From Trichopria drosophilae (Eukaryota > Arthropoda > Insecta > Hymenoptera > Diapriidae): 64,000 nucleotides of DNA. Under the pieces are notes generated by a model. That model saw only the letters and a program-made list of their open reading frames with translations, had not been told where the DNA came from and made no database searches. How positions within the stretch are numbered: position 1 is the first letter of the stretch; every line of letters starts with the position of its first letter. The position numbers were made by a program, and so were the translations under genes. The stretch is from positions 96,504,501 through 96,568,500 of the forward strand of contig CM059585.1 of the NCBI GenBank assembly GCA_030407085.1. The letters are read 5' to 3'. Of this stretch, positions 35,890 through 47,589 are shown one piece after another.

Positions 35890-37483
35890 TTGCGGTGTTT
35901 CAAAAATTAGATTTGAAAGAAAAATAATAATAAAAATAATGCACAAAATTTTAAATTTAGGGTTAATTTAAGAAGAACGAACATATTTTTGTTATCATTG
36001 CCAAAAAAGCCTTTTAAGAAAAAAATAGAATTACCAGGAAAATAGTAACCAGAATATTTAGTTATCTTAACTAGAAAGGGCTTATTTAATAGTACCTTCT
36101 GCTTAAAATATCCAGATTTCTGATTATTTTAGCCACTTAAATTTTAACTTTTTGTTTTGTGCAGTATTTTCAGGAAATTGTGAATACAAAAGTTGGCGAC
36201 AGTTCTGGAAATGTAATGAATCTTAAAATGTGCCTAATTAATTTTCTTATTCAAGTGTTAAGCGCCATGAGCATATTATCAAATTTATCCAAATAACACA
36301 AAGTGGGTATCATTTTGGAAGTGGCCAAATCCATTTTAATTACATATACGTAACAAGAAAGGTCATGTCATCAAAAATTGCGGGAGAGTAACTTGCACCA
36401 CATTTCATGTTTCCCAATAAATTTCGAGTAAGGGAGTAAAATCAGTGCGCATTTCAGTCTCGTAATCGCTATAAGCAAATTTCTCTAATGCCAGTAAAAA
36501 CTGGCAATGCGAGCTTTTTGACAACCACTGTTCCGGAACAAATTTGATTTTGTACGTCGTTATATATTTCCACGTCTTCGGTTGGTTGCTTCAAATTTAT
36601 GCATTTCATGTTTTCAAATACTTTTCTGTAGTCTTAATTGACATTGGATAAATACATCCAAAATAATTTGTCTGGGTTAAATTGACCAATTACTGTGTCA
36701 TGATTAAATCATCAGGTAGATTGATGACATCAATCAACTGCTTTCATCTTCGTTTAAGCAAACATGACCCTGTGCCGTCGAACATATTTTGGTCTACATT
36801 TTTTGTCGTCTTTGAGATAAACCAAACAAGAAATAATAATTTTTTGTTACGACGAACCTTAATTAGTTCATATTTACACGACTACACAAGTTCTTACATG
36901 CGTTTTTATTAGTACGAAACGAATTAAATTGTCAATCTAAAAGAAGTAGGAAATTCAAATAAAATACCTGTTTAATTTCCTATATCAGAACCTTCACAAA
37001 TTAGTTCCATCATTACAGTAGTTTCCTCTTACTTATTAAAATAGTTTTTGCTATGACTTCTAATAACTCATATAGCTATCAAAATAATGAAGGTTACAGT
37101 CACTATACTATTGAAAATAGTTCAAATATTACTTAATTTAATAAAAATTGTATAAATTTCGTTTTTAAGTAGCTGCAAGCGAAAACAATTAGGTATTACT
37201 TGAATTAAAAGCGAAAACATGCGGTATACAAATTTTAAATACTTATGTGGTAAATCTTATTTCCAACAAAATGATATTTTTCAATTTTGAATTGGGTGTC
37301 ATTTATTTTTATCGATTGAACTCTATGATATTTTGATTTGGTTCTTAAGGTCATTCCGAGAAAACCCTAATTTTGTTAAGAATACTTTAAATTTTTTCTT
37401 TGAACGTTTGTTTTTTATTATTATTATTATTATTTGTTCTTGTTATTTTCAATACTACTTTTATGTTTTGTTTTCAAATATAT
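35890..37483. other. Intergenic or TAB2 intronic AT-rich DNA
   Basis: I see nothing supportable here; the short frames are not protein-like. Confidence 0.4.
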
Positions 37484-37602
37484 TAGGAAATTGATTGACA
37501 AACTGATCCTTCTACACTACCAACAGTACACTTCTGCGGCCATGACAGTGCCAGATTCTACTGCTGCCACCTAGCAGATCAGTTTGTCAAGAAAGTTCCT
37601 AA
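37484..37602. mobile_element. mariner-like MITE, 119 bp, TA target site
   Basis: TTAGGAAATTGATTGACAAA at the left and TTTGTCAAGAAAGTTCCTAA at the right form inverted ends, flanked by TA on both sides (37482-37483 and 37603-37604). TA duplication and a TTAGG start fit the Tc1/mariner superfamily. No coding capacity. Confidence 0.7.
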
Positions 37603-37604
37603 TA

Positions 37605-39170
37605 AAATAGTTCTAAATTACCAAATAGAAAAGAAAACAGTTCGGATATATTATGTCAAAATAGATAAAAATTTTCAAATAAAACATATATATTTAGCGT
37701 GGAGAATTAGATGTCTTTATTTCTAAATGTTAAATATGTTTTTCAAAGTGAACGTACTATACTTTATTCTGCATAAATCAGATACAATTATATGAGACGA
37801 ATTACCTCACGGTATGGCCTATTTACTCATTGTCAATAGGGTTTTTAGGTATTTTATTGCAGAATGACAGCACCTACAAAAAAAACGTAGCACACCAACT
37901 TGCGCAATTGAATAACCTTTCGAACAGGCCACGGGGCAAGAAAATCTGTCTACTTAATTCGTGTGATGACTCAAAATGGCTTAATATGATCCAATTGCCC
38001 CACTCTTCCCTATTTAAAATAAGTAAATTGTCTGAATCGCTTATAAAAAGATTACAAGTTATAACATCAAATTTCTTAAAATGTACGGTTCTGTGCCTAT
38101 TGTCTAAATAAAATTATTGTAGCTCCAGTAGACGTTTCGTAGAAAGATAAAGCTTTATTATTTGAAAAAATACTTCTGAATAAATAATTGTTTTGTGTTA
38201 AGTGATCTTTGATAGAAAACCATGATTTTTAATTTTTTAATTAACACGAATTTGTTCAAATTTAAATTCTAACAAGTATGTCACAAGTTAACTAGTTTTC
38301 CGCAATTTTCACCTTTTATGAGATATAATTTATATTATTACTGTTATATTTAGTATTGATTTTAGATTTTTGAAATTACTGGGTTGTGTAAGGGAACATG
38401 TACTGATTTACGTCGCAAGCATTTGCGAGAATGGGAAAAACAGATGGCCCCCATCGGTAAACAATATTTATAAAAAAAACACTTCAATATATTAGTCAAT
38501 AACGATTGAAATGAAAACTATAATGTTAAATGCAATTACAAATTACAGAAAAATTGCAATTTTTGACCTTAAGGGTTCTCGAACGTCTGAAAAAGGAAGG
38601 AAAACTTTATTCCAGGTTTTAGGTTTTAATAAAGATTTTCATCGAAATCGTTTTTATGGGAATATTTATTATTATTTGAGGTACCTAATAAGCGAGTTTG
38701 GAATCATTCTGTAGCTAGGAAATAATAAAAACGCTAAATTCCCGAGGCTTATATAGAATCCCTAACCTCACATACAATTCTAGATTTCTATCTTTATTTT
38801 TTATTATTTCCTATCTAAAGAATTACTAATAGAAAAAATGGATCAACGTTTGGAGTGGAACAATCGAGCAACGGTTTCCTCGCTTTTTGATGTGCAAGAG
38901 GGCCTAAAAATTATACAACTGATTATATGATTAAAAAATAGTACTCTTGTTTTGGGTCATTTTAAAGAATCGATAAATACAAGTCTTAAAATAAACAAAG
39001 ATTGTTTGTTGTCCGGTGTGATTAATGATTCCATCATCGTGAAATCTGGAGCAACATTTAGGTCAAAATTTGTAAGTAAAAAGACATATGACATTATTTT
39101 GGTCATCCAACAACTAGTTCAATTCGGCATACAATTTACCAATCGTTAATATTCATTTATAGATATTCAG
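37605..39170. other. AT-rich noncoding stretch
   Basis: No supportable gene or repeat terminus. Several 60-95-codon frames exist but have AT-driven composition. Confidence 0.4.
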
Positions 39171-39179
39171 TGCTCAAAA

Positions 39180-39620
39180 TGTCTTTTAGTCAGTCATTGT
39201 CTGCTCAACGGAGACTCGCGTATAATTGGATGACGTCTCCTAGTCGCTATTGTCAGCATCAAAATGACTCGATTTCGTGGTTCCTTTAGTTGACAGGTGA
39301 TGCAAACGTAAACGAAATGGCAAGGGATGAATAGGAAGACTCAGAGAAAATTAATTCGCTCGTGCACTCCCAAATGGCCGTTAGCCAAATCCGGATTCCA
39401 CTTGCGGTCTCTTTTTACTCGATTCGCACCGACTAGCGCCAAATCGCAAGGACTTTGCCTTTGATTTCGCTTCTATATTAAACTTGGAGAAATTTCCAGA
39501 GTCTAGGAGGACAAGAAAAAAAGAGATTAAAACTTGGCCAGGATTATAAATTAGAGGAACGCCACAAGCTACGGTACTTTGCTCAAACATCACGGGAATT
39601 GTTCTATGACTAAATGCGAA
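39180..39620. promoter_or_regulatory. CpG-rich island, possible enhancer or alternative promoter
   Basis: A block with dense CG words (GACTCGCG, GATGACGTCTCC, TTCGCACCGACTAGCGCC) and no repeat signature, in the presumed large first intron of TAB2. The function is inferred from composition only. Confidence 0.3.
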
Positions 39621-40480
39621 AATTTACTGCGGTTGTTGGCATCGAGTCGTGAGTGCGAGAAAATTAAGGAAATAATGATGTTCCGCAGTGGAAAATGTTT
39701 CTTCGGAGTAGTTCATTTGCATTTTGGAATTGTTAAAAACATACCTTTTTCCTTTAGAAATATTAGCGGTTTCATCGAAAGCAGTTACAGATTACACGGT
39801 TTACTGCATAATGTTTCATATGCCTTTGTACTATTTTTAGTTTATAAATGGAAGAATTTTGTAATAGGGTTAATTCTCGTGTCCGGCTTTCTTAGATTTT
39901 TGGAAAAATCATATTGGACATGTCCTGATTTAATGAATTTCTATGTAACCAATTAATACCGGAGGCTAATCATTACACGCGCTAAATTGGATTAATACCA
40001 AATGTTTAAATGGTCCAGAAAAAAAGTTGCAGTGGTCATCTATTAGTATCAAAGATTTTCGCCTAAAAGTCGATTTCAAGGTTATCAAGATCAATGTGAT
40101 TTTTTAAACCGAAAATACCTATTTTTAACCCGAGGTTTAAAAAAAGAGGATAATTTTAAGTTTTAAGTTTAAGATTGCGCTTGCCAAGGTTATGGGAACA
40201 TCGAACGAAGGTCGAATTAGCGGCCCCATTGACATTTTTTGCGACCGAAACCAAATTTTTTAAATAAATGTCAAAACATACAGGAGACCAATTGTCCATA
40301 CGTAATACTAAAATATAGTACATTTCGATATATGTGCGTAAAATAGGATTTTGCGCACCGTTTTTTAACATGGGATTAGATAGGCCGGTGCGTAAAATCG
40401 AATTCTTACGCACGCGAGTCGAACCGTATTTTTGACATACTATGCGGAAAATTTTTAATAATCTGTTATGTTGGACAATT

Positions 40481-40675
40481 GGCCGAGGAACAAAGTTCCG
40501 AAAATCAAAAACCCGAAAGGCTAAAGTTTCGATATTGCGTGAGTCCAGGGTATTTTAATTTGCTTTCTTTTTGTCAAATTTTCAAAGACAAAGTGAAGAA
40601 AATCACGCTGGAGCTATGATATATTGAAATTTTGGCCTTTCGGTGTGTTGATTTTCGGAACTTTGTTCCCCGGCC
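40481..40675. mobile_element. 195-bp MITE with 8-bp target duplication (Merlin- or hAT-like)
   Basis: Ends GGCCG(A/G)GGAACAAAGTTCC plus GAAAATCAA form inverted repeats of about 60 bp. The element is flanked by perfect direct repeats GGACAATT (40473-40480 and 40676-40683; the exact edge may shift by one base because the repeats begin with GG). Eight-base duplications with GG ends fit Merlin; hAT also makes 8-bp duplications. Confidence 0.75.
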
Positions 40676-40974
40676 GGACAATTGTTTTCAATTGTCCCGA
40701 TTATGTAACAATGGAATACTTATTAAAGAGCATTTCTTTTAAAAAATAGTACGTCTAATAACTCTCGTCGCTCGGATGTAACTCCCACTCGTCGGCTAAC
40801 TCCTATTTTGCTTCCAAGTTGCACAATGTACTATTCCATCATTATCTCGATAACGAAAATACTTTTGACACCGAAGTTAGCAGCTAATTCATAGTAGCTG
40901 CTGATTTGAAATTCAAGTGTTGGACTTTTTAATGCAATGAAATTTATACACGGGAAAAAAGAAAGAGGATTACC

Positions 40975-41610
40975 GCCGGTTTACCCGAATCCGTGTACCC
41001 GAAAGACCATTTCCCCGACAGATAATTCCCCGACAACGTTTTTCCCGAATCAAAATTCCCGACAACGATTTGCCCGAAAATGCTACCCCCGACATATATG
41101 TAATTTAATTTAAATTTCATTTACAACATTTTACAACATTTTTTCTATCTTTATTATTTACAGTATAAAGTATATCATGTATAAAATACAAAATGTCTAT
41201 GAAATATAAAATAATGAAATATAAAAAAAATTGCAAAATATTACAGCGAAATATTGTGAGCGAGTGAACTTAATCAGGTTGGTACGCCATTGCAAAATAT
41301 TGTAACAAAATTATACTAAAATACTATGTACAACGTGTACAGTTTATCTGAAATTTGGTTGGGTATTAGGTGTCATGAAATATACGAACTGAAACTGCCG
41401 ATAAAGTTGAACATCGAATATGGCGTAGAATTCGGACATCAAAAAAAAAATTGTCGGGCAGCTCAAACATGTCGGGATAAATATGTGTCGGGAATAAATA
41501 TGTCGGGAAAAAAAAGTCGGGGACTAGGATTCGGGGTAAACGAATGTCGGGAAGAATGGTGTCGGGGAAAACGTTGTCGGGCTTTCCGATTCGGGGAAAC
41601 GTCCAGGGGA
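40975..41610. repeat. Paired inverted arrays of a TTCCCCGAC word
   Basis: The left block (40975-41095) repeats (T)CCCCGACA/CCCGAA at 12-20 bp spacing. The right block (41455-41610) carries the reverse complement TGTCGGG(G)/TTCGGGG. About 350 bp of AT-rich DNA separates them, so the whole could fold back. It is read through by a spurious 172-codon frame. Confidence 0.7.
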
Positions 41611-41612
41611 AA

Positions 41613-41879
41613 CGTAGAGACCCGGTATATTAACCCACTCGGTTCAACGCCATCCCCTCCCGTCTCGTTATATTTATCAAAAAAAGGGGAGCGTTGCGTC
41701 GTTTCTCCCACTCCCCTCAGCTGCGTTATGTTTGTGACGTCACAACAGGCCCTTTCAGAGGTCCCAGTCCGCAAAGTGGGGGAAAAGAGAGCAGCGGTAG
41801 GTAAATATAAAGAGACGGAACCGGGAAAATATGCTGGGACGTAAATACAGCGAGATGCAATTATACCGGCACTCTATTG
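41613..41879 (+). mobile_element. CAGTAGAGTCCC MITE, copy B
   Basis: Same internal sequence and orientation as copy C at 45390-45656. The left end is degenerate (GTAGAGACCCGG) and abuts the CCCCGAC array. The right end reads CCGGCACTCTATTG. Confidence 0.7.
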
Positions 41880-41920
41880 AACTTGGTACTACTAACGAGA
41901 TAGAAGGGATAAAACACACC

Positions 41921-41968
41921 CGTATCCCTATACCTATCCCTATCCCTATCCTTATCCTATCCTATCGT
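41921..41968 (+). repeat. (TATCCC)n simple repeat
   Basis: Imperfect hexamer array shading into TATCC units. Confidence 0.8.
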
Positions 41969-42459
41969 TTGAGTTAATTTTAATAGTAACATTGACAAAT
42001 TAGGGAGGCCTTCTATATATAAGTAGTAAAATTAATTTAAAAAACGTTGGTCTATTATTTATACATATGGTATAACCAAATATTTATTTTTTTCTGTGAA
42101 TCATTAGTAGTAACTCTGTAACAATTAAAAATATTAGTTTCATATTCCATTTGTGTTCACCATGGTATTTGTATATCATACTCAAATTAATATCAATTTA
42201 AAAAGTACTTTTGTTTTACGGCCTATCAAATATGTCAAAAATTACATATAAAACGATTCAGATTTAAATTTTGAAAAATGAGGTTATAGTTGGATGTATT
42301 CAGAGTACCATATTTTATGGGCATTAAAAACGAATTCTTTGTCAATTAATATTGAAATAAATGGTTGGGAAACTGAAATAAATTATTATACCAAATTTAT
42401 TTTATTAATTTTGGGAATTTTTTTACGGCACCTAATTATGATTGCCAATGGAAAATTAA

Positions 42460-42640
42460 GCTTTTACAGCCCAGTACGTAGCGTGAAAATGCAAGCGATG
42501 GCATATATGTGTTGGCAGCACGTGGGAATGCGCGTGCCACGCGCGCAGGTGCCGGCTAATTATACAGCACCCGCATACATACGCATGCGAAATATAGCGA
42601 ATCACAGGTGTCCGCTGTTCCCCTAGTGGCGATTGCCAAA
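42460..42640. promoter_or_regulatory. CpG/CACGTG-rich island
   Basis: Contains GCACGTGGGAATGCGCGTGC and CACGCGCGCAGGTGCCGG with E-box-like CACGTG and CAGGTG words. Non-repetitive and noncoding. A possible TAB2 regulatory element; inference only. Confidence 0.3.
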
Positions 42641-43477
42641 TTTTTTGCGCATATATCTGCGAAATCCGGGCTACATACTAGCCAACGTCATCTTAAGAAA
42701 ATTATATTTTCGACTGTTTTCTCTGATCCTTAACGACAGTTCGAAATTGTCAAAATTAAAAAATCCCTTGCCTGCAACATTACTTGTACACGGTATTTTG
42801 AGATTAGAGCTTCGAAAATGTTATTTTGTGTAAAATACGAAAATTGCACGAATCTTTACCAAAAACACTTTTATCAATCTTGACAAATTCAGTTTAATAA
42901 ATAATAAGGAGTTTTTAATTTTTCAGGGCAATATAAAAGAAACCAAACGAATGCATTTTTAATCACAGGCCTGAAAGACCAATTTTTTATTAATAAATAT
43001 TAAATAAATAATTTCAAACTTTTTCAAGTAGAAACAAAATTATCGCATTTTTTTAAATATTCAAATAAACATTTGCTTTAGTCTACAAAATATTTCTTTA
43101 GTCTACGATTGTCATGAACTTTTCTTATGTATGTTCATACAAATTGAGTGGGAGGAAAACGACATGTGTAAAATCGGGCGGAAAAACTAAAAGAGAAAGC
43201 ACAGATGCGAAATGACGGATCTTTTTGAAAAATAGTAATTTTAAATTCGAAAATTATATTTATAGACTTGTCTGTCTCCTAATTAAAGAAGACATATATT
43301 TATCGATGACCGCGCTTCTCAAATTTTATTTCCTAGCACGCGACGTTTCTTTCACATTGTTTCTCTTTCGTTTCGAGGCCTCTCTTATTCCTTCACCATC
43401 TTCTTGTCTCATTTTGTCTTTTTCACTCTTGCGCTTTCTCCCTTCCCACCTTTGGTCTTGAAAAATAGGTCACCGTT

Positions 43478-43485
43478 TATAAATA
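43478..43485 (+). promoter_or_regulatory. TATA-like box upstream of TAB2
   Basis: TATAAATA followed by GC-richer sequence, after about 150 bp of pyrimidine-rich DNA, and 978 bp before the TAB2 start codon. It may mark an alternative promoter. Unproven. Confidence 0.25.
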
Positions 43486-44462
43486 TATGCGGGGGAGTAG
43501 CGCGAATTCCGGGTCTAAAAGTCCGTGAGATTTGGATAAGGTTTACGAGAAAGAAATTGCCGACTGATTTATAAGGACGTAAATAAATCGTTACATTCTT
43601 GTTTCGATTGCGTTGCATTTCATAAATGAAAATCTATGCAGAGTCCTGTAGAACTTTTCCTCAGGACATCACTTTTCAGTCGCAATTAGTCTGTAAGAAG
43701 AAATAATGAAGGTGGTCTCATTGGGCATAATAAACGTTTATAATTTTATGTATTCCACACATTACCGAGTCTAAGACAATGTATATTTATAATTAAAATT
43801 TGATATAATCATATATTTGATCCTAGTTCCATGCAATTGAAAATATATGTCACGGTTTATGTGTCCTGTATAATGACAGAAACTGTGTGACGGCGTATCA
43901 ACGTATCAAGAAAGATTATATACACAACTGAAAATGATTGGTCATGAAATTTCAAATCAAAAAGTCTTTTACCAAATTCAAATCCGATTTATAGATTTCA
44001 AGTTACGAGGAAGTAATATCGACCAATACGAAAGCTATGTTCAGCAATTGGGGCGTGGCCGAGATGTCGCGCGTTCACGTGGCACGCTAAAGGGTGGGAG
44101 GGCAGCTATTATTCGACATAAAATGCATGTAATTCAGAATCTATGAGAGATATCGAAATTTCTTAAAGACCCTGCTGTTTTAAATTTTAGGACGAATTAA
44201 CTTCCGTAATATACTCTCATTTTAGTATTTATAAAAATATTGCAATACAGGAACTCTTTCATTTATCTGGTGTTTTGAATATCTTTATGCAGTTTTCTCT
44301 GTTACTTGTTGTAAAATAAATCAATACTCTTGAACGTACACTCTCAACTGCCCGAAAAAGTGGTTGGTATTATCGACATCAGGAATTCCGTAAAAAGTGA
44401 TGATAGATTCTATATTGCGTGCCGATGACAGGTAGTGATCGCTGGGAGGATGGGGGCCCACG

Positions 44463-44570
44463 ATGGGGGAGTGCCACTGCTCTAACTTCGCCACCATGCA
44501 GCTGTTCCACGAGCTGAAGCAGCAGTTTCCTGCGCTCCCCGATCACGTCGTCTCCCAATGCATCGCCCAG
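44463..44570 (+). CDS. Tab2: TAB2/TAB3 homologue, first coding exon (CUE domain)
   Basis: TAB2-type proteins link K63-linked ubiquitin chains to the kinase TAK1 in Imd/NF-kB and JNK signalling, in the cytoplasm. This exon encodes 36 residues ending MQLFHELKQQFPALPDHVVS and then QCIAQ, the first half of the N-terminal CUE domain. An in-frame stop lies upstream at 44436. Two in-frame ATGs exist, at 44463 and 44496; I chose the first because it has A at -3 and G at +4, but the second (GCCACCATG) would leave the CUE domain complete and is nearly as likely. The donor is CAG|GTATAC, phase 0. With all nine exons the protein is 557 residues: CUE about 12-53, low-complexity linker, coiled coil about 367-450, NZF about 503-526. 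Confidence 0.9.
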
Positions 44571-44937
44571 GTATACTGCAGATTTTTTTATCTCGGCATG
44601 AATATGAAGAATCTTCTCGCTTTCGTGCTTTAACACTAAAAGCACGTACTGTCTCGACGACCTTTTGTATAAAAAAAACCCTTTGCATGTGCACGTACAT
44701 CAATATTGGGTGTTACTGCTTCAGTTCCGTGTGTAAAATAACATTTTGTGAGTATTGATTCCTTGACATGTTGTGATTTAAACAAGGATAACCGATTTAA
44801 TAAATATGTTTGGTATGTGTTAATATAATTCGTCGGAAGATTGGTATCCGTTGTTCACCAATGACGAATACAGATAAGGAAGCTAAGCGAATAAAAGGAC
44901 ATTGTTACTTTGTCATGATACTTATTGAACTCATACT

Positions 44938-45056
44938 CATATAATAATAATAAATGTCTTTATTGGCGTTCACAGAGTGGTTATACAAAATAACAATCCC
45001 TTTCTGCTAAAGAGGGAGCCACATCTGCCACTGTTTTACAAACTAACCCGCTTCTA
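44938..45056 (-). mobile_element. LINE 3'-tail fragment
   Basis: Read on the minus strand it ends GCCAATAAAGACATTTATTA then (TTA)n, the usual 3' end of a poly-A-less or (TTA)-tailed non-LTR retroelement. Only the last 120 bp or so is present; no coding part. Confidence 0.55.
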
Positions 45057-45389
45057 TACTTGAGATTTGTATATAGTGATAAAATGTATTGTTGGATACG
45101 AGTAATTGAATATAAGGTTATATTTCTTGGACACATGTTTGGTCAATCATAACTTCGAAACGTTAAACGGAATTTACCCTTTGAAAAACATTTGTTTTGG
45201 ATAACTTGAAGAGAATACGAAATAATGATAAATTGTCTCGTATAGACAGGGGATGAGGGGTGCTCCAGAAGGTTGTCCGCAAGTCGGGTGGGGCTTTTTA
45301 AGTTTTAACTTTACCACATTAACGTTATTACCAATCCATTTAGTTTCTTCTTGAGTAACAATAAGATTGCAAAAAGTTACTACACGGTG

Positions 45390-45656
45390 TACAGTAGAGT
45401 CCCAAGATATTTACTCACGTGGTTCCTCGCCTTCCTCTCCCGTTTCGTTATATTTACCAAAAGAAGGGGAGCATCACTTCCCCCACTCCACTCAGTCGTG
45501 TTATGTTCATACCGTCACAGCAGGCCCTTCCTGAGGCCCCAAGCCGCAAGGTAGGAGAAGAAGAGAGCGGCATTAGGTAAATATACGAGACGGAATTGGA
45601 TAGATATGCTGGGACGTAAATATAGCGAAACGCAATTATACCGGGACTCTACTGTA
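45390..45656 (+). mobile_element. CAGTAGAGTCCC MITE, copy C, TA-flanked
   Basis: The best copy: CAGTAGAGTCCC at 45392 and GGGACTCTACTG ending at 45654, with TA on each side. TA duplication fits Tc1/mariner-like mobilisation. It sits in TAB2 intron 1. Confidence 0.8.
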
Positions 45657-46082
45657 TACATTTCAATCATAGGCTTCTATCTGAAGGTAAGAGAGAGAAA
45701 TGGATTTATGCGTATGCATAATTTAGACAGAAATGTTTATAACATTTGGAAAACCTGCTGAGTGATGTTTTGCGCTTGGCTTATTGAAAACATTTTTTTA
45801 ATAAGCATTTATAGTGGCATTTGTTAAAGATATATTTTAAAGCTTTGTAATGATATGTACGTTATTTACATTTAATTTAGTACGTTTTAGTCTGAGGCGA
45901 GAAAACAGACGTAATTTGTGTTTAATTCTATTTTACATATCATTGCCTACAAACTTTATGTAAACCCCGAAAGAATTTTGTTTTCGTGTAGTAACTATCT
46001 TCTTCTGCGCCTCACAATATGCCATATGGATTCACGCTTAATTAAATATCAAGGGTTTACTCACAATTTATTTCAATTTCAG

Positions 46083-46482
46083 AATTCATATGACCGGGAA
46101 TCATGTACGAGGAGTTTACAAGCCACAGAGGAGTCCCGGCCTCCGCCAGGGGCTTTTCCGCCTCCAGCACCCGTGCCGCTGCCGGTACTGGGAAACACTG
46201 TAAATCAGCAAGAGCAGCAGCAAGAACAGCACCAAAATAACAGTACCAAAAAACCAGAATCGTCAACTGCTCCTCGAATTCCAAGACCGGCTTCTTTGGA
46301 TATTGGTGTTACGCGTCGTTGTCGTCGACCATCATCTACGACCTCTGCTTCGACGACGCCTTCTTCGGCGCCGCCATCTTGTAAATCAGGCAGCTTTTTC
46401 GAGGATTATGAAACACCTAGTCCCAATAATGCCGCCTTTGAGCTCAAGGTTAACGTCGCATGCAGTCCGGTGAAAAATCGTG
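46083..46482 (+). CDS. Tab2: TAB2 homologue, exon 2 (rest of CUE, Pro/Ser-rich linker)
   Basis: Starts after TTTCAATTTCAG in phase 0 and ends AATCGTG|GTAAAT in phase 1 (400 nt). The first 18 residues (NSYDRESCTRSLQATEES) finish the CUE domain. A proline run, a Gln-rich stretch (NQQEQQQEQHQ) and Ser/Thr/Pro-rich low-complexity sequence follow (RRPSSTTSASTTPSSAPP). The rest of the exon (FEDYETPSPNNAAFELKVNV) is better conserved in style. The linker is expected to be disordered. Confidence 0.88.
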
Positions 46483-46536
46483 GTAAATATTCCTCTTTTT
46501 AAAACAGTCGTCAACTTTACTGTTTCAAGCATATTT

Positions 46537-46622
46537 TAACCCTCCTGCGCACAAGGACGAGTATACTTGTCCAAACTACATTGGTTCCATATGGGAAAAG
46601 AAAAACTCGTGCTCAGGGTTAA
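46537..46622. mobile_element. Mini TTAA element, copy 2 (86 bp including both TTAA)
   Basis: TTAA-CCCTCCTGCGCAC at the left and GTGCTCAGGG-TTAA at the right, inside TAB2 intron 2 only 55 bp after exon 2. TTAA on both sides with CCCT/AGGG ends is the piggyBac signature. The interior has GGACGAGTATAC(T/A)-type palindrome words. Confidence 0.75.
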
Positions 46623-47211
46623 ATTTGAATTTACGAGATGACCTGTTTATTTATGAGACGAGATTTTTTGTTGTGTTTCACTGAAAGAAGAGAAGTTTCA
46701 ACATTTTGGTATATCAATTTTTTCTCTATTTTTAAATGTAAAGAGTTTTCTACGGTAAGAAACGTTATTCGCTATTAGAGTCATATCGAAAACAACGGGT
46801 TGCAAAAGATTCTGTGGGGAAAATACAATGGAGCAACATGGTAGGTCGCAAACGCTCTTAGTGGTACGGTCACTGCCCCACCAGTTTTCCCAAGATTACA
46901 GATAATTAAACACCTGTTTTTATCTCATTAAAAATTCAAATTATTGTTTGGAATGTTATTATCCAGATACCCTGTAGAAATGGCTTGTTGTTTATAACAG
47001 ATCAAAAATTATTGTGGCCCGTGAGGCCTTTTATAATCTGTGTGTCCATTTCTATTGTAAACACTCGGACTTTTAGTTTGGAATTTGTCATAATATTTTA
47101 TTCTTTTTTTTAACATTATGAAGAAACCGTGACATTTCATCTTTGATTATATAAATAGCTGAATAAACATTTTTTAAATTTGCTATACCATTGATGTTTC
47201 CTCTCCTACAG

Positions 47212-47589
47212 ATCATCGAACGACTACAACTTCCGGTTCAGGCAAAAAAAGCGAACCACATAACGAGTCTCGTCCTCGGTATACTGATCCTGAATTCGTG
47301 GGCAAGAACGAGTGTCAACCTGAGCCAACCCGTAGCTATACATCGGTCAGTTTGACCCTTCGTCCCCCTTCGTCAGAGCCTCAGCATCCCATTAATATAA
47401 GTTCGCTGGGACCAAGTCTTACCTATTCGGCATCGTCCTTGGATCCCCGGGGATTTCAAAGTCGACTGCGAATCAGTATAGGTCCAGGAAGCGTGGGAAG
47501 CGTGGCTGCCGCCAGGATTAAACCACCTACCCGTGCTCCACGGCCTACAACTTTATTCACGATGCAAAATACACCACAGAGGCCACCAG
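47212..47589 (+). CDS. Tab2: TAB2 homologue, exon 3 (linker)
   Basis: Acceptor CTCTCCTACAG, donor CCACCAG|GTTAGT, phase 1 at both ends (378 nt). It encodes a Ser/Pro/Thr-rich, probably disordered linker with motifs RSYTSVSLTLRPPSSEP and GFQSRLRISIGPGSVG. The latter resembles the short hydrophobic TAB segment before the coiled coil. There is no stop in frame, and codon usage is CG-richer than the flanking introns. Confidence 0.87.

Noticed and set aside
39579..39956. 125-codon open frame with a hydrophobic C-terminal part
   Set aside because: It starts in a CpG-rich island and continues into AT-rich DNA. No splice or family support; probably chance.
41326..41844. 172-codon open frame on the + strand
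   Set aside because: It runs through the GTCGGG array and MITE copy B. Its sequence follows the repeat words (MSGKKSRGLG...) and shows no domain.
44379..44645. Minus-strand open frames over the TAB2 CUE exon
   Set aside because: Shadows of the real + strand exon, whose translation is a clear CUE domain.
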